Assembly (NCBI GenBank): GCA_028710415.1
Contig: JAQTUE010000032.1
Span: 1 to 56,316, forward strand
Source of the DNA: Paludibacter sp.
Lineage (GTDB): Bacteria > Bacteroidota > Bacteroidia > Bacteroidales > Paludibacteraceae
Direction: 5' to 3'
Length of the DNA stretch: 56,316 bases
The notes under the pieces are model-generated. The model saw only the letters and a program-made list of their open reading frames with translations, ran no database searches and was not told the origin of the DNA. The position numbers and the translations under genes were made by a program. Shown in pieces: positions 25,402-35,424 of the stretch. The first letter of the stretch is position 1. Every line of letters starts with the position of its first letter.

Positions 25402-26698
25402 TTAAAACAAGTAATTTAATCCCAGATAAAATCCTGTATTTCCATCCTGTTTGTCGAATGCTTTACCAAAATCAGCTGAGATTATAAAGTTTTCATTCCA
25501 CCCGACCTTTAGTCCAATACCGGCAGAAGAATGGAATTTACCGTCAGCAAAATCCTTGAAATAAGTTGCTTTATCTTCTGCAGAAACCGTTGCAAGATTC
25601 AAATCAATGGGTTTAAGAATTATACCGGAATCGAAAAATACATTAGTACCCAGATAAAAGTTTTGTTTAAACATCTCAAAACGAAGAAACTTATACCGGA
25701 ATTCAAAATTTCCAAAACCTACATTATCTCCAATCACTCGATTTCTTAAGATACCACGAATTGAACTCTTCCCTCCTAATCCCTGATTAGTTGCAGCAAT
25801 CAGATAACTTGTTATTAATAAAGGCTGAGCATAATATGGTACATGATTATTGCCTAGTGACATTTGATAATCCAGACGGTAAGCGAAAGATAAATCTTTA
25901 GCAAGTGTAAAAATACTGACGATGAATAATCGCCAGTTTTGAGTGTGGGAATAATTGATTAAGAAACTTTGGTGCTGTTTGAATAACAGCTTCGGTAAAG
26001 ATACCTTTCATAGGACACGCTAATTGATCACGGGAATCATATTTAAGTCCAATTTTCAAATAATTTATGCTGCCACCGGGAGCTTCAGAAGAATTAACGA
26101 TTCCCCAATCCTGATACTTCTCAAATAATGTTTTACCTGTTTTAGTGATCCCAAGTTTTGTATTATTGACAGTATCCATTTTAAAATGATAGAATGTATA
26201 TCCGGCAACCCACCCCAATTTAGAATCACCAAAATAACCCTGAAAATCAGCTTTTGCCCGAAACATATCCTTTTCATTTTTATAGAAAAGCCGGTTTGAG
26301 GTGGTCACCATACCCGGATTATAGACACTTTGATATTCATTGAATCCATAGAAATCGGACATTAGATCGGTCACATAACTTATATCCACAGTGGTCCTGA
26401 CCTTAGGTATCAAACGTTCAGAATCATATCTAAACCTGGCAATAGTGGTACCTTTGGTGTATGTTGATAATTCAAAATACATGGAATGATCGTACTTTGG
26501 GAAACGGGAACCATCCCCGTAATGGTATAAATTTACTAATGCCCCATACTGAAAACCTAAATCAGAATCGAATGAGACAGCAGGTAAAGCACCAAAACTG
26601 AAACCTTTTTTTATTGGCTGTTGTGCATTTATTGATACCAGAGTCATATAAAAACAAAAGGCTAACGTAATTCTTTTTATACTCATATAGTTTATCAT
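25402..26698 (-). pseudogene. Omp85/surface-antigen-like outer-membrane protein, split by a 1-nt frameshift
   Basis: Two minus-strand pieces make one protein of about 430 residues. The upstream piece (26698 or 26686 down to 25898) has a signal peptide (MSIKRITLAFCFYMTLVSIN) and barrel strands, and ends prematurely after HRQYFYTC. The other frame continues as TLAKDLSFAYRLDYQMSLGN and runs to GNTGFYLGLNYLF-stop at 25402, a proper barrel end. The shift fits one extra base in the five-A run at 25909-25913 (plus strand). GGKSSIRGILRNRVIGDN resembles the RGF-type motif of BamA/TamA barrels. It may be a sequencing error, a real pseudogene, or a phase-variable gene. Confidence 0.8.
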
Positions 26699-26971
26699 TA
26701 TTTTTGAAAATAAGCGAAATTCTACTTTCTAAACAGTTAATTTGTGCACTAAATGAACCTGTCTATTTTAGCATGTTTTAATAATCGGGTCAAAGATATA
26801 AAAAATTAAAAGTAATAAGTCAATTATTACAAAGAACAATAATTGCAAATAAAACAGATTCCAGAATTCAGTCGTATCGTAATTCGAAGAATAGTTTCAC
26901 AAATCATTGGATTATTATGTGTTTAGGATTTAAAAAAGACTCTGGTTCCGTTTTTTATTCCTGAAAATAAT

Positions 26972-26979
26972 TATCTTTG
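26972..26979 (+). promoter_or_regulatory. -7 box of the HAM1/RdgB gene (TATCTTTG)
   Basis: Exact TAnnTTTG match 36 nt before the ATG at 27016. No -33 TTG at the usual distance is seen. Confidence 0.5.
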
Positions 26980-27015
26980 CATTCAGTTGATTTTAATTTA
27001 AAATTATTTTCTTTC

Positions 27016-27600
27016 ATGACTAAATTGGTTTTTGCTACCAATAATGCTCATAAGCTTGCTGAAGTAAGAGCAATCCTCGAACCTGAGTTTTCAATTATCA
27101 GCCTTAGTGACCTGGATTGTTCGGATGACATTCCTGAAACAGCGAATACGCTTGAAGGGAACGCCCTGTTAAAAGCAACCTATATCCATGAAAAATATGG
27201 TTTGGATTGTTTTGCTGATGATACCGGACTTGAGATTGAAGCATTGGGAGGGGAACCCGGAGTATATTCTGCTCGTTATGCAGGTGAAGATAATAATTCA
27301 TATAATAATATGAGTAAAGTATTATCTTTATTAGGAGATAATACTAATCGGAAAGCCTGTTTTAAAACTGTTATAAGCCTAATTATGGGTGATAAGATAT
27401 TGTTTTTCGAAGGGAGAATAGATGGAGATATTGCCCTGTTACCACGAGGAGAAAGTGGATTTGGTTATGACCCGATATTTGTACCTGAAGGTTATCTGTT
27501 AAGTTTTGCACAATTAGGTGCTGAAGAAAAAAATAAAATCAGTCACAGGGCATTGGCAGTAAACAAATTGGTCGATTTTTTAAAACAAAAGATCAAATAA
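27016..27600 (+). CDS. rdgB: dITP/XTP pyrophosphatase (HAM1/RdgB family)
   Basis: 194 residues from ATG 27016. The frame runs upstream to a TTG inside the promoter box, which is unlikely to be the start. Family motifs are FATNNAHKLAEVR (substrate and metal binding), CFADDTGLEIEALGGEPGVY and GESGFGYDPIFVPEG. The enzyme hydrolyses dITP, ITP and XTP to monophosphates and keeps deaminated purines out of DNA. It has its own promoter box at 26972. Confidence 0.93.
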   Translation: MTKLVFATNNAHKLAEVRAILEPEFSIISLSDLDCSDDIPETANTLEGNALLKATYIHEKYGLDCFADDTGLEIEALGGEPGVYSARYAGEDNNSYNNMSKVLSLLGDNTNRKACFKTVISLIMGDKILFFEGRIDGDIALLPRGESGFGYDPIFVPEGYLLSFAQLGAEEKNKISHRALAVNKLVDFLKQKIK

Positions 27601-27755
27601 CCTTCAATTTTTCCCATTTTATTCAGGATCATTTAACTAATTACTAAAATCTATTTACTTTCAACAAAATAAAATAGAAGTATTTGAGTTTTATTGATTT
27701 GAGATAGTCTTTTCAAAATATCCAATTAATTTACAAAAAGAGTATACTATACTAT

Positions 27756-30092
27756 ATGAAAAAAAGAATATTCATTACCGGGTTTATACTTTCTGTATTA
27801 ACCTTTTCTATATGGTCACAAGTGGCAATGGGAAAGTGGAGTACTCATTTTGCCTATAACAGTGTTTCTCAGATTGCACAATCGGACAACAAGATATATG
27901 CAGTGAGTGATGGGGCTTTATTTTCAGTGGATAAGCTTGATGGGAATATGGAATTTTATAGCAAATTAAGCGGTTTAAATGATGCCACAGTATCCAGAAT
28001 CGAATATGACCCAATCGACAAATTATTACTAATTATCTATATTAATGGCAACATCGACATTTTAAGCAATGGAGGTGTCACCAACTTGTCTGACTTCTAT
28101 AATAAACAAATGAGTACCAGCAAGGAAGTGAATCAAATCCAATTTTATGAAAACAAAGCCTATCTATCCTGTAATTTTGGTATTATTGTCCTGAACATGT
28201 TAAAGAAGGAAGTTGCCGACACCTATTATATTGGTCCAAATGCTTCGGAAGTTAAAGTTCTTAATACTACGGTAAATAATGGAACTATCTATGCCCTCAC
28301 ATCTTCAACAATATTTAAAGCATCAGTAAGCGATCCACATCTGGTTAATTTTGCCGATTGGTCTGTTACAACAGGATTACCCGGAAGTGGTGATTTTCAG
28401 AAAATATCAACGTTTGGAAGCCAACTAATTTTACTTCGGGGTGGATTGCTCTACAAACAAGAGACAAACAATACATGGACTCCGATTCTTACGGATGTAA
28501 CAGCAACTAATTTCAATGTGACCAATTCAAGTTTAAATATATTTACCAACAATTCGGTCTATCTCGTAAATGATCAATTTAATGCAACTCCTGTTACAAA
28601 TATTGGAACAATAAGTGATGCTGAATATGATGCTCAAAACAGTATTTATTACTTTGCAGCAAATAATCAGGGAATAATTTCCTACAAACAAACCGGAACA
28701 GCAACTCCTCAGATAAATTACTTTAAACCTAATGGTCCTGCTGTCAATTCACCTTGGGATATGACATTCTCAGGGAAAAAATTAATTGTAGTGCCTGGTG
28801 GCAGATGGGTCTTTTTATTACATCCTGGGAATATAATGATATTTGAGAACAATACTTGGACGAATATTAGTAATAAAACAATTGAGGCTAACACTGGCAT
28901 CGCTTGTACAGATTTAATTTCTACAGCTATTGATCCAAAAGATGATTCACATTTTTTTGCTGCAAGTTACAGCAGTGGTCTTTATGAGTTTAAAAACAAC
29001 ACATTCTTTAAATATCATAATTTCACAAACAGTACAATTGAAAATCTTTTTGGAAGTTACCAATACCAAATGATGGGTGGAACCACCTACGATCAGGATG
29101 GGAATTTATGGTTATTAAATGAATATGTTAAGTATGGAATAAAAGTATATTTGGCTAATGGAACCTGGACTCAGCTTACATATCCTGGAGTAGATAATAA
29201 ACCTTCGATGGGAGGATTGATTATCTCTAATTTAAATAAAAATCAAAAATTCATTTACTCGGCACGTCCACCAATAGGTATTTGTGCGTTTGATGATAAT
29301 GGGACAATTACAGATCAATCTGATGATAAGTCAGTCTTTATTTATCCATTTATATATCCTGAACAAGATAATAACGGTCAAACAAAATTAGTTTCAATTT
29401 ACCCTAGTTTTGTAAACTGTATAACACAGGATAAAAATGGGGTAGTATGGGTTGGTACAGATGTCGGACCCTTTCTATTTAGTAATCTTTCGAAAATTTA
29501 CGCACCTGATTACACCTGTTCACGTGTAAAAATACCACGTAATGACAGTACAAATTTAGCTGACTATTTGCTGGTGAATGAAAACATACAAGCAATTGCA
29601 ATAGATGGAGCAAACCGTAAATGGATTGGTACCAAAACATCCGGAGTGTACTTAATGTCCGAGAACGGACAACAAACGATTAAACATTTTACTGTTTCCA
29701 ATAGTCCTTTACTTTCAAACTACATACTTTCAATAGCAATAAATCCTCTAACAGGTGAGGTTTTTTTTGGAACTGATCAAGGTATTGTTTCTTACCAAAG
29801 TGATGCTGGTGAAGCTGGAAGTACTTTTGGGGATGTATATGTTTATCCTAATCCCGTTCGACAGGGTTATACCGGAGTAATTACGATCACTGGTTTAATT
29901 GATAAAACTCAGGTTAAAATTACTGACATTACAGGGAATCTCATTTGTGAAACAGTTTCAAATGGAAGTATTGCGACATGGGATGGTAAAGATGTTCATG
30001 GCAGGAAAGTAAGTACAGGGATATATCTGGCAATTTGTGCAAATACAGATGGGACTCTAAGTACAATCACCAAAATTCTGGTAATAAACTAA
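27756..30092 (+). CDS. porZ: PorZ-like type IX secretion system surface protein
   Basis: 778 residues; PorZ of Porphyromonas gingivalis is about the same length. A signal peptide ends near IWSQ. Two beta-propeller domains follow (about 25-680; GKWSTHFAYNSVSQIAQSDN at the start, then repeats like GVVWVGTDVGPFL and NRKWIGTKTSGVYLM). A C-terminal T9SS-type domain closes the protein (about 690-778; YVYPNPVRQGYTG, WDGKDVHGRKVSTGIYL). In P. gingivalis, PorZ is a component of the surface attachment complex and presents anionic LPS to the sortase PorU. It stands directly upstream of a cluster of envelope-glycan genes, which fits such a role. Identification rests on architecture and length. Confidence 0.85.
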   Translation: MKKRIFITGFILSVLTFSIWSQVAMGKWSTHFAYNSVSQIAQSDNKIYAVSDGALFSVDKLDGNMEFYSKLSGLNDATVSRIEYDPIDKLLLIIYINGNIDILSNGGVTNLSDFYNKQMSTSKEVNQIQFYENKAYLSCNFGIIVLNMLKKEVADTYYIGPNASEVKVLNTTVNNGTIYALTSSTIFKASVSDPHLVNFADWSVTTGLPGSGDFQKISTFGSQLILLRGGLLYKQETNNTWTPILTDVTATNFNVTNSSLNIFTNNSVYLVNDQFNATPVTNIGTISDAEYDAQNSIYYFAANNQGIISYKQTGTATPQINYFKPNGPAVNSPWDMTFSGKKLIVVPGGRWVFLLHPGNIMIFENNTWTNISNKTIEANTGIACTDLISTAIDPKDDSHFFAASYSSGLYEFKNNTFFKYHNFTNSTIENLFGSYQYQMMGGTTYDQDGNLWLLNEYVKYGIKVYLANGTWTQLTYPGVDNKPSMGGLIISNLNKNQKFIYSARPPIGICAFDDNGTITDQSDDKSVFIYPFIYPEQDNNGQTKLVSIYPSFVNCITQDKNGVVWVGTDVGPFLFSNLSKIYAPDYTCSRVKIPRNDSTNLADYLLVNENIQAIAIDGANRKWIGTKTSGVYLMSENGQQTIKHFTVSNSPLLSNYILSIAINPLTGEVFFGTDQGIVSYQSDAGEAGSTFGDVYVYPNPVRQGYTGVITITGLIDKTQVKITDITGNLICETVSNGSIATWDGKDVHGRKVSTGIYLAICANTDGTLSTITKILVIN

Positions 30093-30166
30093 TATTATAT
30101 TATTTTGTAAATCTTATAATTAAACTAGCCTTCTATATTATCTTAGAAATGTAAAATAGAATTTCA

Positions 30167-31192
30167 ATGAAACAAAACAATTTTAATTTTCTTCGATTCT
30201 ATTTTGCATTTATAGTTGTAATTGGTCATCTAATTGAAGTTTCAAATATTAACGCTTTTCATAAATTTGCACCTTTTTTTAGTACATACATTTCAGTTAC
30301 TGCTTTTTTCTGTATTAGCGGTTTCTTAATTTCTAGAAGTTATTTGAATACTCCTGATTTTAAGGACTATTTAAAAAAAAGAGCAGCCAGATTACTGCCT
30401 GCATATGTATTTATTATTTTGACTTGCGCAATATTTCTATCGTTTATGAGTAAGTATTCTATTTCTGAATATTTTACAAATCCTTTACTTTACAAATATT
30501 TAGCTTCGAATCTCACTTTCCTTAATTTTATCCAGCCATGCTTACCTGGTGTGTTTCTAAACAATGCCTCATGTGCAGTAAACGGAGCTCTTTGGACTTT
30601 AAAAATTGAAGTAAGTTTTTATCTGATTATTCCTGTATTATTGTATTTTACAAAAAAAATTAAAAAAAAACATTTACTTTTTATAGGCATTTATCTCCTG
30701 TCAGTCATGTACAGGAACTTTTTTGAGTATTTATCAAATTTACATGGTTTAGAATACTACTCAATTATTGCCAGGCAACTTCCAGGGTTTATGTCCTATT
30801 TTGTGTGTGGTATAGCATTGTATTATTACTTTGATTTTTTTATTCAGACCAAAAAGACACTCTTATTATTTGGCTTGATTATATTTATTATGGAACGCAT
30901 TCTTGGATTTGAATTCCTTACTCCTTTAGCACTTTCCGTTATTATCTTCTTTGTGGCTTATAGTTTCAAACGATTAAACAACTTCACGAAACATGGTGAT
31001 ATATCTTATGGTATCTATATATTCCATTATCCAATTATGAAGATTGCTTCTGAATTTGGGTTTTTCGAAAAATATAATCCTGTTTTAGTTTCAATTACAA
31101 TAGTATTGTTGGTTTTATTAGTGGGATTTGCTTCATGGCATTTAATTGAAAAGAGATTTTTGAAAATTACACACTCCACTCGAGTTGAATGA
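30167..31192 (+). CDS. Acyltransferase 3 (OafA/YrhL-like) membrane protein
   Basis: 341 residues with about ten transmembrane helices. Family motifs are NFLRFYFAFIVVIGHLIEV (catalytic His), FCISGFLISRSYL and LKKRAARLLPAYVF. ISYGIYIFHYP is the conserved late segment. Such enzymes O-acylate sugars of LPS, O antigen or other surface glycans. It begins the cluster after porZ; its stop overlaps the start of the next gene by 4 nt, so the two are translationally coupled. Confidence 0.87.
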   Translation: MKQNNFNFLRFYFAFIVVIGHLIEVSNINAFHKFAPFFSTYISVTAFFCISGFLISRSYLNTPDFKDYLKKRAARLLPAYVFIILTCAIFLSFMSKYSISEYFTNPLLYKYLASNLTFLNFIQPCLPGVFLNNASCAVNGALWTLKIEVSFYLIIPVLLYFTKKIKKKHLLFIGIYLLSVMYRNFFEYLSNLHGLEYYSIIARQLPGFMSYFVCGIALYYYFDFFIQTKKTLLLFGLIIFIMERILGFEFLTPLALSVIIFFVAYSFKRLNNFTKHGDISYGIYIFHYPIMKIASEFGFFEKYNPVLVSITIVLLVLLVGFASWHLIEKRFLKITHSTRVE

Positions 31193-32364
31193 AAAGAAAA
31201 ATTATGTCGACATTTAGGTTCCCAAAAGTTTCTATTCCTATTATGTTTCTATATTTGATTATAAATTCATTATTCATAGTCAAGTATACATCGCGTATTG
31301 GCTTAAATCCATATTTTATACTTTTCACATATGTATCTTTACTGGTTTTTGTATATATATCATTTTTCTTCATAAAAGAGAGAATGACTATTCGATTTTT
31401 TAAATACGTTTTTTGGATAGTTAGTACAATAACCTGTTTTGTAATAATTTATATTTTGATTACTTTAGATCCATACAAATTACGCATTGACAGATGGTCA
31501 GCAATTCATAACTTTATTCAAAATTTATTCGAAGGGAAATATCCGTATGCTGCCAAAACACATTGCGGAGGTTATGGATCTCCATTCCCTATTTGGCATA
31601 TATTCCACATACCATTCTACCTTATGGGAAATGTTGGATTGGGAATGCTGTTTTCAATAATTATCTCTCCATATATTCTCTATAAGTATTTTAAATCCTA
31701 TTTGAATATCTTTGCATTCATGCTATTATTACTTTTATCACCTGGCTTTTGGTACGAAGTTGCTGTAAGAAGCGATATGATTTATAATTTCATTATTTGT
31801 ATGTTACTAATTGTAACCATATTTAAAAAGAAATATTCCATACAATCCTATCCCGCAGCAATAGCAATAATTTGTGGATTAATACTTTCTACCAGATTTT
31901 CAATTATTATTCCACTTTCCGTATTTCTTTTGCCGGATTTTTTTAGCTCAAGCTTAAAACAAAAATTCATTTTTGCTATTACAGCACTTTCTGTTTTTAT
32001 TGCTACATTTTTACCCTTTGCATTATGGGATTTCAATACTTTGTTTTTCTTTAAACACAATCCGTTTATACTACAAACCAGTCAAGGATCATTTCTTGAA
32101 GTAATTATAATATCAATATTTGGAATTTATCTTTCCACACAATGGAAAAAGAATTTAGTGTTATGCACTGCTTTTATTTCGATCAGTCTTTTTAGCCTAG
32201 TCTTCATAACTTTTACACATGCAATTCTAAATGGAGTCTATAAAATTAATTTAATAGAAAGTGCTTATGACATTACTTACTTTAATATGTCTTTACCATT
32301 TATTATCTTTACAATATCAGGTTCTTTAGTTTCTAATGCTCACAACACCAGCAATTTCAAATAA
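31189..32364 (+). CDS. Polytopic membrane protein, probable GT-C-type glycosyltransferase
   Basis: 391 residues with about ten to eleven transmembrane helices. The loop after the early helices reads DPYKLRIDRWSAIHNFIQNL and FEGKYPYAAKTHCGGYGSPF, where an acidic and aromatic loop is expected in lipid-phosphate-sugar-dependent GT-C enzymes. Sequence similarity to a named family is not evident to me. The 4-nt overlap with the acyltransferase, two further GT-C-like genes and a GtrA/GtrB-like pair downstream support a glycan transfer role (inference). Confidence 0.6.
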   Translation: MKRKIMSTFRFPKVSIPIMFLYLIINSLFIVKYTSRIGLNPYFILFTYVSLLVFVYISFFFIKERMTIRFFKYVFWIVSTITCFVIIYILITLDPYKLRIDRWSAIHNFIQNLFEGKYPYAAKTHCGGYGSPFPIWHIFHIPFYLMGNVGLGMLFSIIISPYILYKYFKSYLNIFAFMLLLLLSPGFWYEVAVRSDMIYNFIICMLLIVTIFKKKYSIQSYPAAIAIICGLILSTRFSIIIPLSVFLLPDFFSSSLKQKFIFAITALSVFIATFLPFALWDFNTLFFFKHNPFILQTSQGSFLEVIIISIFGIYLSTQWKKNLVLCTAFISISLFSLVFITFTHAILNGVYKINLIESAYDITYFNMSLPFIIFTISGSLVSNAHNTSNFK

Positions 32365-32433
32365 ACTATCTTATATTTTGTTTTATTGATTGCATTCAAT
32401 TTTTCTCTTTAGTTCAATTTATTACGCACAATA

Positions 32434-33594
32434 ATGACATTGATAAAAAAAAACTTAGAATTTACAAAAAAAAATCTCATTTGGATAATACTGATAATAA
32501 TTAGTTTATCGATAAAGATTATCCTTTTACATGTTCGTACCGGAGATTATGTAGGCTTTCTGCATCCGTGGATAGCATTCATAAAATCCCATGGTTATTT
32601 TTCTTCATTAAAATATGGATTTTACGATTATACACCCTCTTATATTTACATGCTGATTGCCATTGCAAAGATTGGATTTAATCCACTTTATTCCGTAAAA
32701 ATCGTTTCCATTTTATTTGAATACCTGGCGGCATACTTTGTTGGTAAAATTGCTTTTCAAAAATACAAAGACACACAGACAATATGGATTTCACTGGCCA
32801 TCATTCCATTATTACCATCCATACTGTTAAACAGTAGTTATTTATCACAATGTGATTCAATTTATGCCGCTTTTGTATTGGGGAGCATTTATTTCATTTT
32901 CCAAAAGAAGCAGTTTTTGTCAGTCCTATTTTTAGCTGTTGCGTTTGCTTTTAAAATGCAAACAGCTCTGATATTACCTTTCTATTTTGTACTGATGCTT
33001 AGGGGCAATATCCGTTGGTACTACTTTTTACTAATACCAATTGTTTTTATTCTTAGCATTACCCCTACCTGGATTTTTGGAAGATCATTTTCCGATTTAT
33101 TAGAAGTTTATCTGGCGCAAACTGACAGATTTCGGTTTCTCACCCTTAATTTTCCCAATATTTATATCTGGATCAGTAATGATTATTATAACTTAGTAAA
33201 GATGTTGGGAATTATTTTTACATTTTTCCTTACTTTAATTGCAGGATTTGAGCTAAGTAGAAAGCAATTCGTATTCTCATTTGAAAGTTGGATCACTTTG
33301 GCTTTTTTAAGTTCAATCATTGTTCCATATTTTCTACCCGGCATGCATGAAAGATACATGTATTTAGGTGATATATTAGGTGTATTATACTATTTAGTTT
33401 TAAGGAAGAATATTCATCTACCGGTAGGTATTTTACTTGTTTCTTTTTATTCTTATATTCGTTGTTCCAGATTTAATGACATACTTCCAATGTCACCGGC
33501 ATTTTTTATCTATACATTCGTAATAATCTTTACTTACATCGATTTTATTAAAAGTATAAAAGTTGAACCAAATGACATATATAAACAGGAATAA
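32434..33594 (+). CDS. GT-C-type membrane glycosyltransferase
   Basis: 386 residues with about ten transmembrane helices. The first loop reads HVRTGDYVGFLHPWIAFI, with the Asp-containing motif used by GT-C enzymes near the catalytic site. YDYTPSYIYMLIAIAK and SSYLSQCDSIYAAFVLGSIY resemble mannosyl- or glucosyltransferases of the ALG6/PMT-like superfamily, where SxxSQCDS-type segments are typical. YFLPGMHERYMYLGD is another typical late motif. It should transfer a sugar from a polyprenyl phosphate on the periplasmic face. Its end overlaps the next gene. Confidence 0.75.
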   Translation: MTLIKKNLEFTKKNLIWIILIIISLSIKIILLHVRTGDYVGFLHPWIAFIKSHGYFSSLKYGFYDYTPSYIYMLIAIAKIGFNPLYSVKIVSILFEYLAAYFVGKIAFQKYKDTQTIWISLAIIPLLPSILLNSSYLSQCDSIYAAFVLGSIYFIFQKKQFLSVLFLAVAFAFKMQTALILPFYFVLMLRGNIRWYYFLLIPIVFILSITPTWIFGRSFSDLLEVYLAQTDRFRFLTLNFPNIYIWISNDYYNLVKMLGIIFTFFLTLIAGFELSRKQFVFSFESWITLAFLSSIIVPYFLPGMHERYMYLGDILGVLYYLVLRKNIHLPVGILLVSFYSYIRCSRFNDILPMSPAFFIYTFVIIFTYIDFIKSIKVEPNDIYKQE

Positions 33595-35020
33595 TATCAT
33601 TTTTCAATTTCTGGTAGTGATTGTATATGCAATGCTAACAGCTATTTGCATCAATCATTGTTACTTTTGGGATAATATCCAGCAGATTTCCAAGGAAGCC
33701 CATTGGTTTTACCTGACTGATTTTCAACAACTATTAATGCCTTCCCAAAATTCCGGATCCGAAATTGTAGCTACAGGCTACCATCCCCCATTGATGGGAA
33801 TAATGACAGCAGCTTTATGGAAAGTCATTGGATATAAAGTATGGGTATCCCATGTTTTTATTTTCTGCTGGTCACTAATCCTGATTTTCAATGTGTGGAA
33901 AATAGTAAAAAGGTTATTCTCTCAACAGTTGGCAGGTTGGGTATTACTCATATGCCTGTTGGAATCAACTTTGTTGACCCAGTTCTCAATTGCATCCCCT
34001 GATTTCATTTTATTTACCGCATTCATTATTTCACTCAGTGCAGTTTTAGAACATAAATCCTGGATGCTTTCAATTGGAGTATTTTTCCTTTGCTGCATTA
34101 ATATGAGAGGTATATTCGTCGGTGGAGCTTTATTAATTTCTCATATTTATTACATCTACCAGCAGACTCCTTCACGACTGAATTTCCGGTCAATCATCAA
34201 AATTAGTATACCGTATCTTCCAACCTTTTTCCTGTTAATGGGGTATTTTACGTATTACCTTCTAGTGAAAGGCTGGTTTTTCTCTGATTCAACTGAAAAT
34301 ATACATTATTCACTACCGGGTGGAATTAGCAGGATTATCAAGCATCTTGCAGAGTTTGGACTTCGCTCCATAGAAAACGGAAGAATCATAATCTGGATGA
34401 TTGGCATTTATGTGGCTTTTTTGACTTTAAGATCAAAAACAAAATTAAATGCTGAATACAAGACTTTGCTTTTGTTTTTTCTTCTGCTGACCGGTTTGTA
34501 TATTCTGTTTATCTTTATAACCCAAATGCCTTTTTCGGGCAGGTATTTTATGCCGCAATTCTTTTTACTTACAATTCTTGCCTTGTTGGGTCTGCCTAGA
34601 TATGTCAAAGAAAAAAGAACAAAAATTGTATTCATCCTGATACTGTGCTTTGAACTGACTGGAAATTTATGGATATATCCTGAAAGAATAGCAAAATCAT
34701 GGGATTGCACACTTGCACATTTGCCTTATTATGAATTGAGGGAAGAATGCTTTAATTACATTGACCATCAGAAACTGGATTACAATCACATTTCTGCAGG
34801 ATTTTGCTTGTATGGCAACAGAGGTTTTACAGAACTTAAAAATGAAGGCAAGAAAGTTGGTACTGAAACAAATTGCCACTATTTTATTTTTTCAAATATA
34901 TCAAATGTGGAAGATTCATTTGCTGACGATTTAAAGAATCAGGCTCATTGGATCCCTGTAAAGAAATTTGAAAAAGGATTTGTAACCATGATAATTTACA
35001 GGAATCTACTGTATAAATAA
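33572..35020 (+). CDS. GT39/ArnT-like membrane glycosyltransferase
   Basis: 482 residues from ATG 33572; a TTG at 33563 in the same frame is less likely. It overlaps the previous gene by 23 nt. About eleven transmembrane helices are present. The first periplasmic loop, YFWDNIQQISKEAHWFYLTD, carries the Asp typical of PMT/ArnT enzymes, and ATGYHPPLMGIMTAALWKVI matches their HPPL motif. SIASPDFILFTAFIIS fits the next helix pair. Such enzymes use polyprenyl-phosphate sugars to decorate lipid A, glycans or proteins. The acceptor is unknown. Confidence 0.78.
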   Translation: MTYINRNNIIFQFLVVIVYAMLTAICINHCYFWDNIQQISKEAHWFYLTDFQQLLMPSQNSGSEIVATGYHPPLMGIMTAALWKVIGYKVWVSHVFIFCWSLILIFNVWKIVKRLFSQQLAGWVLLICLLESTLLTQFSIASPDFILFTAFIISLSAVLEHKSWMLSIGVFFLCCINMRGIFVGGALLISHIYYIYQQTPSRLNFRSIIKISIPYLPTFFLLMGYFTYYLLVKGWFFSDSTENIHYSLPGGISRIIKHLAEFGLRSIENGRIIIWMIGIYVAFLTLRSKTKLNAEYKTLLLFFLLLTGLYILFIFITQMPFSGRYFMPQFFLLTILALLGLPRYVKEKRTKIVFILILCFELTGNLWIYPERIAKSWDCTLAHLPYYELREECFNYIDHQKLDYNHISAGFCLYGNRGFTELKNEGKKVGTETNCHYFIFSNISNVEDSFADDLKNQAHWIPVKKFEKGFVTMIIYRNLLYK

Positions 35021-35031
35021 ACTGCAAAACC

Positions 35032-35418
35032 ATGAATCAGAACAAATCCCTTATTCAATTTATAAAGTTTGGCATCGTGGGTGTTTCAAATACACTTCTC
35101 ACGGCAGGAGTCATTTGGATATTAACGAAAGTATTTTACTGTTCAGATTACATTTCTAATTTTATCGGCTATATTATTGGTTTAGCAAACAGCTTTATCT
35201 GGAATCGAAAATGGACTTTTGAAAGTAAAACGAGAGTGAGTGTTACGGTTTTTAAATTTATAGTTACCTTTGCTATCTCGTATGGAGTTCAGTTGGGAAA
35301 CCTGTATGCATTGCTTCATTTAACTCATATCGACCCTTATTACTGCCAGTTAATGTCAATCGTTGTGTACACAGTTATCAATTTCATACTAAATAAATAC
35401 TATACTTTTAAAATCTAA
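35032..35418 (+). CDS. GtrA-family membrane protein (putative polyprenyl-phosphate-sugar flippase)
   Basis: 128 residues with four transmembrane helices, the usual GtrA size. It starts NQNKSLIQFIKFGIVGVSNT (family hallmark FxxVGxxxT) and includes GLANSFIWNRKWTFES, matching the conserved NFxxNRxWTF motif, and ends FILNKYYTFKI. GtrA proteins are thought to flip undecaprenyl-phosphate-linked sugars for O-antigen decoration. The GtrB-like transferase gene follows after 6 nt and GT-C genes precede it, the classic set. Confidence 0.9.
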   Translation: MNQNKSLIQFIKFGIVGVSNTLLTAGVIWILTKVFYCSDYISNFIGYIIGLANSFIWNRKWTFESKTRVSVTVFKFIVTFAISYGVQLGNLYALLHLTHIDPYYCQLMSIVVYTVINFILNKYYTFKI

Positions 35419-35424
35419 TGCCAA

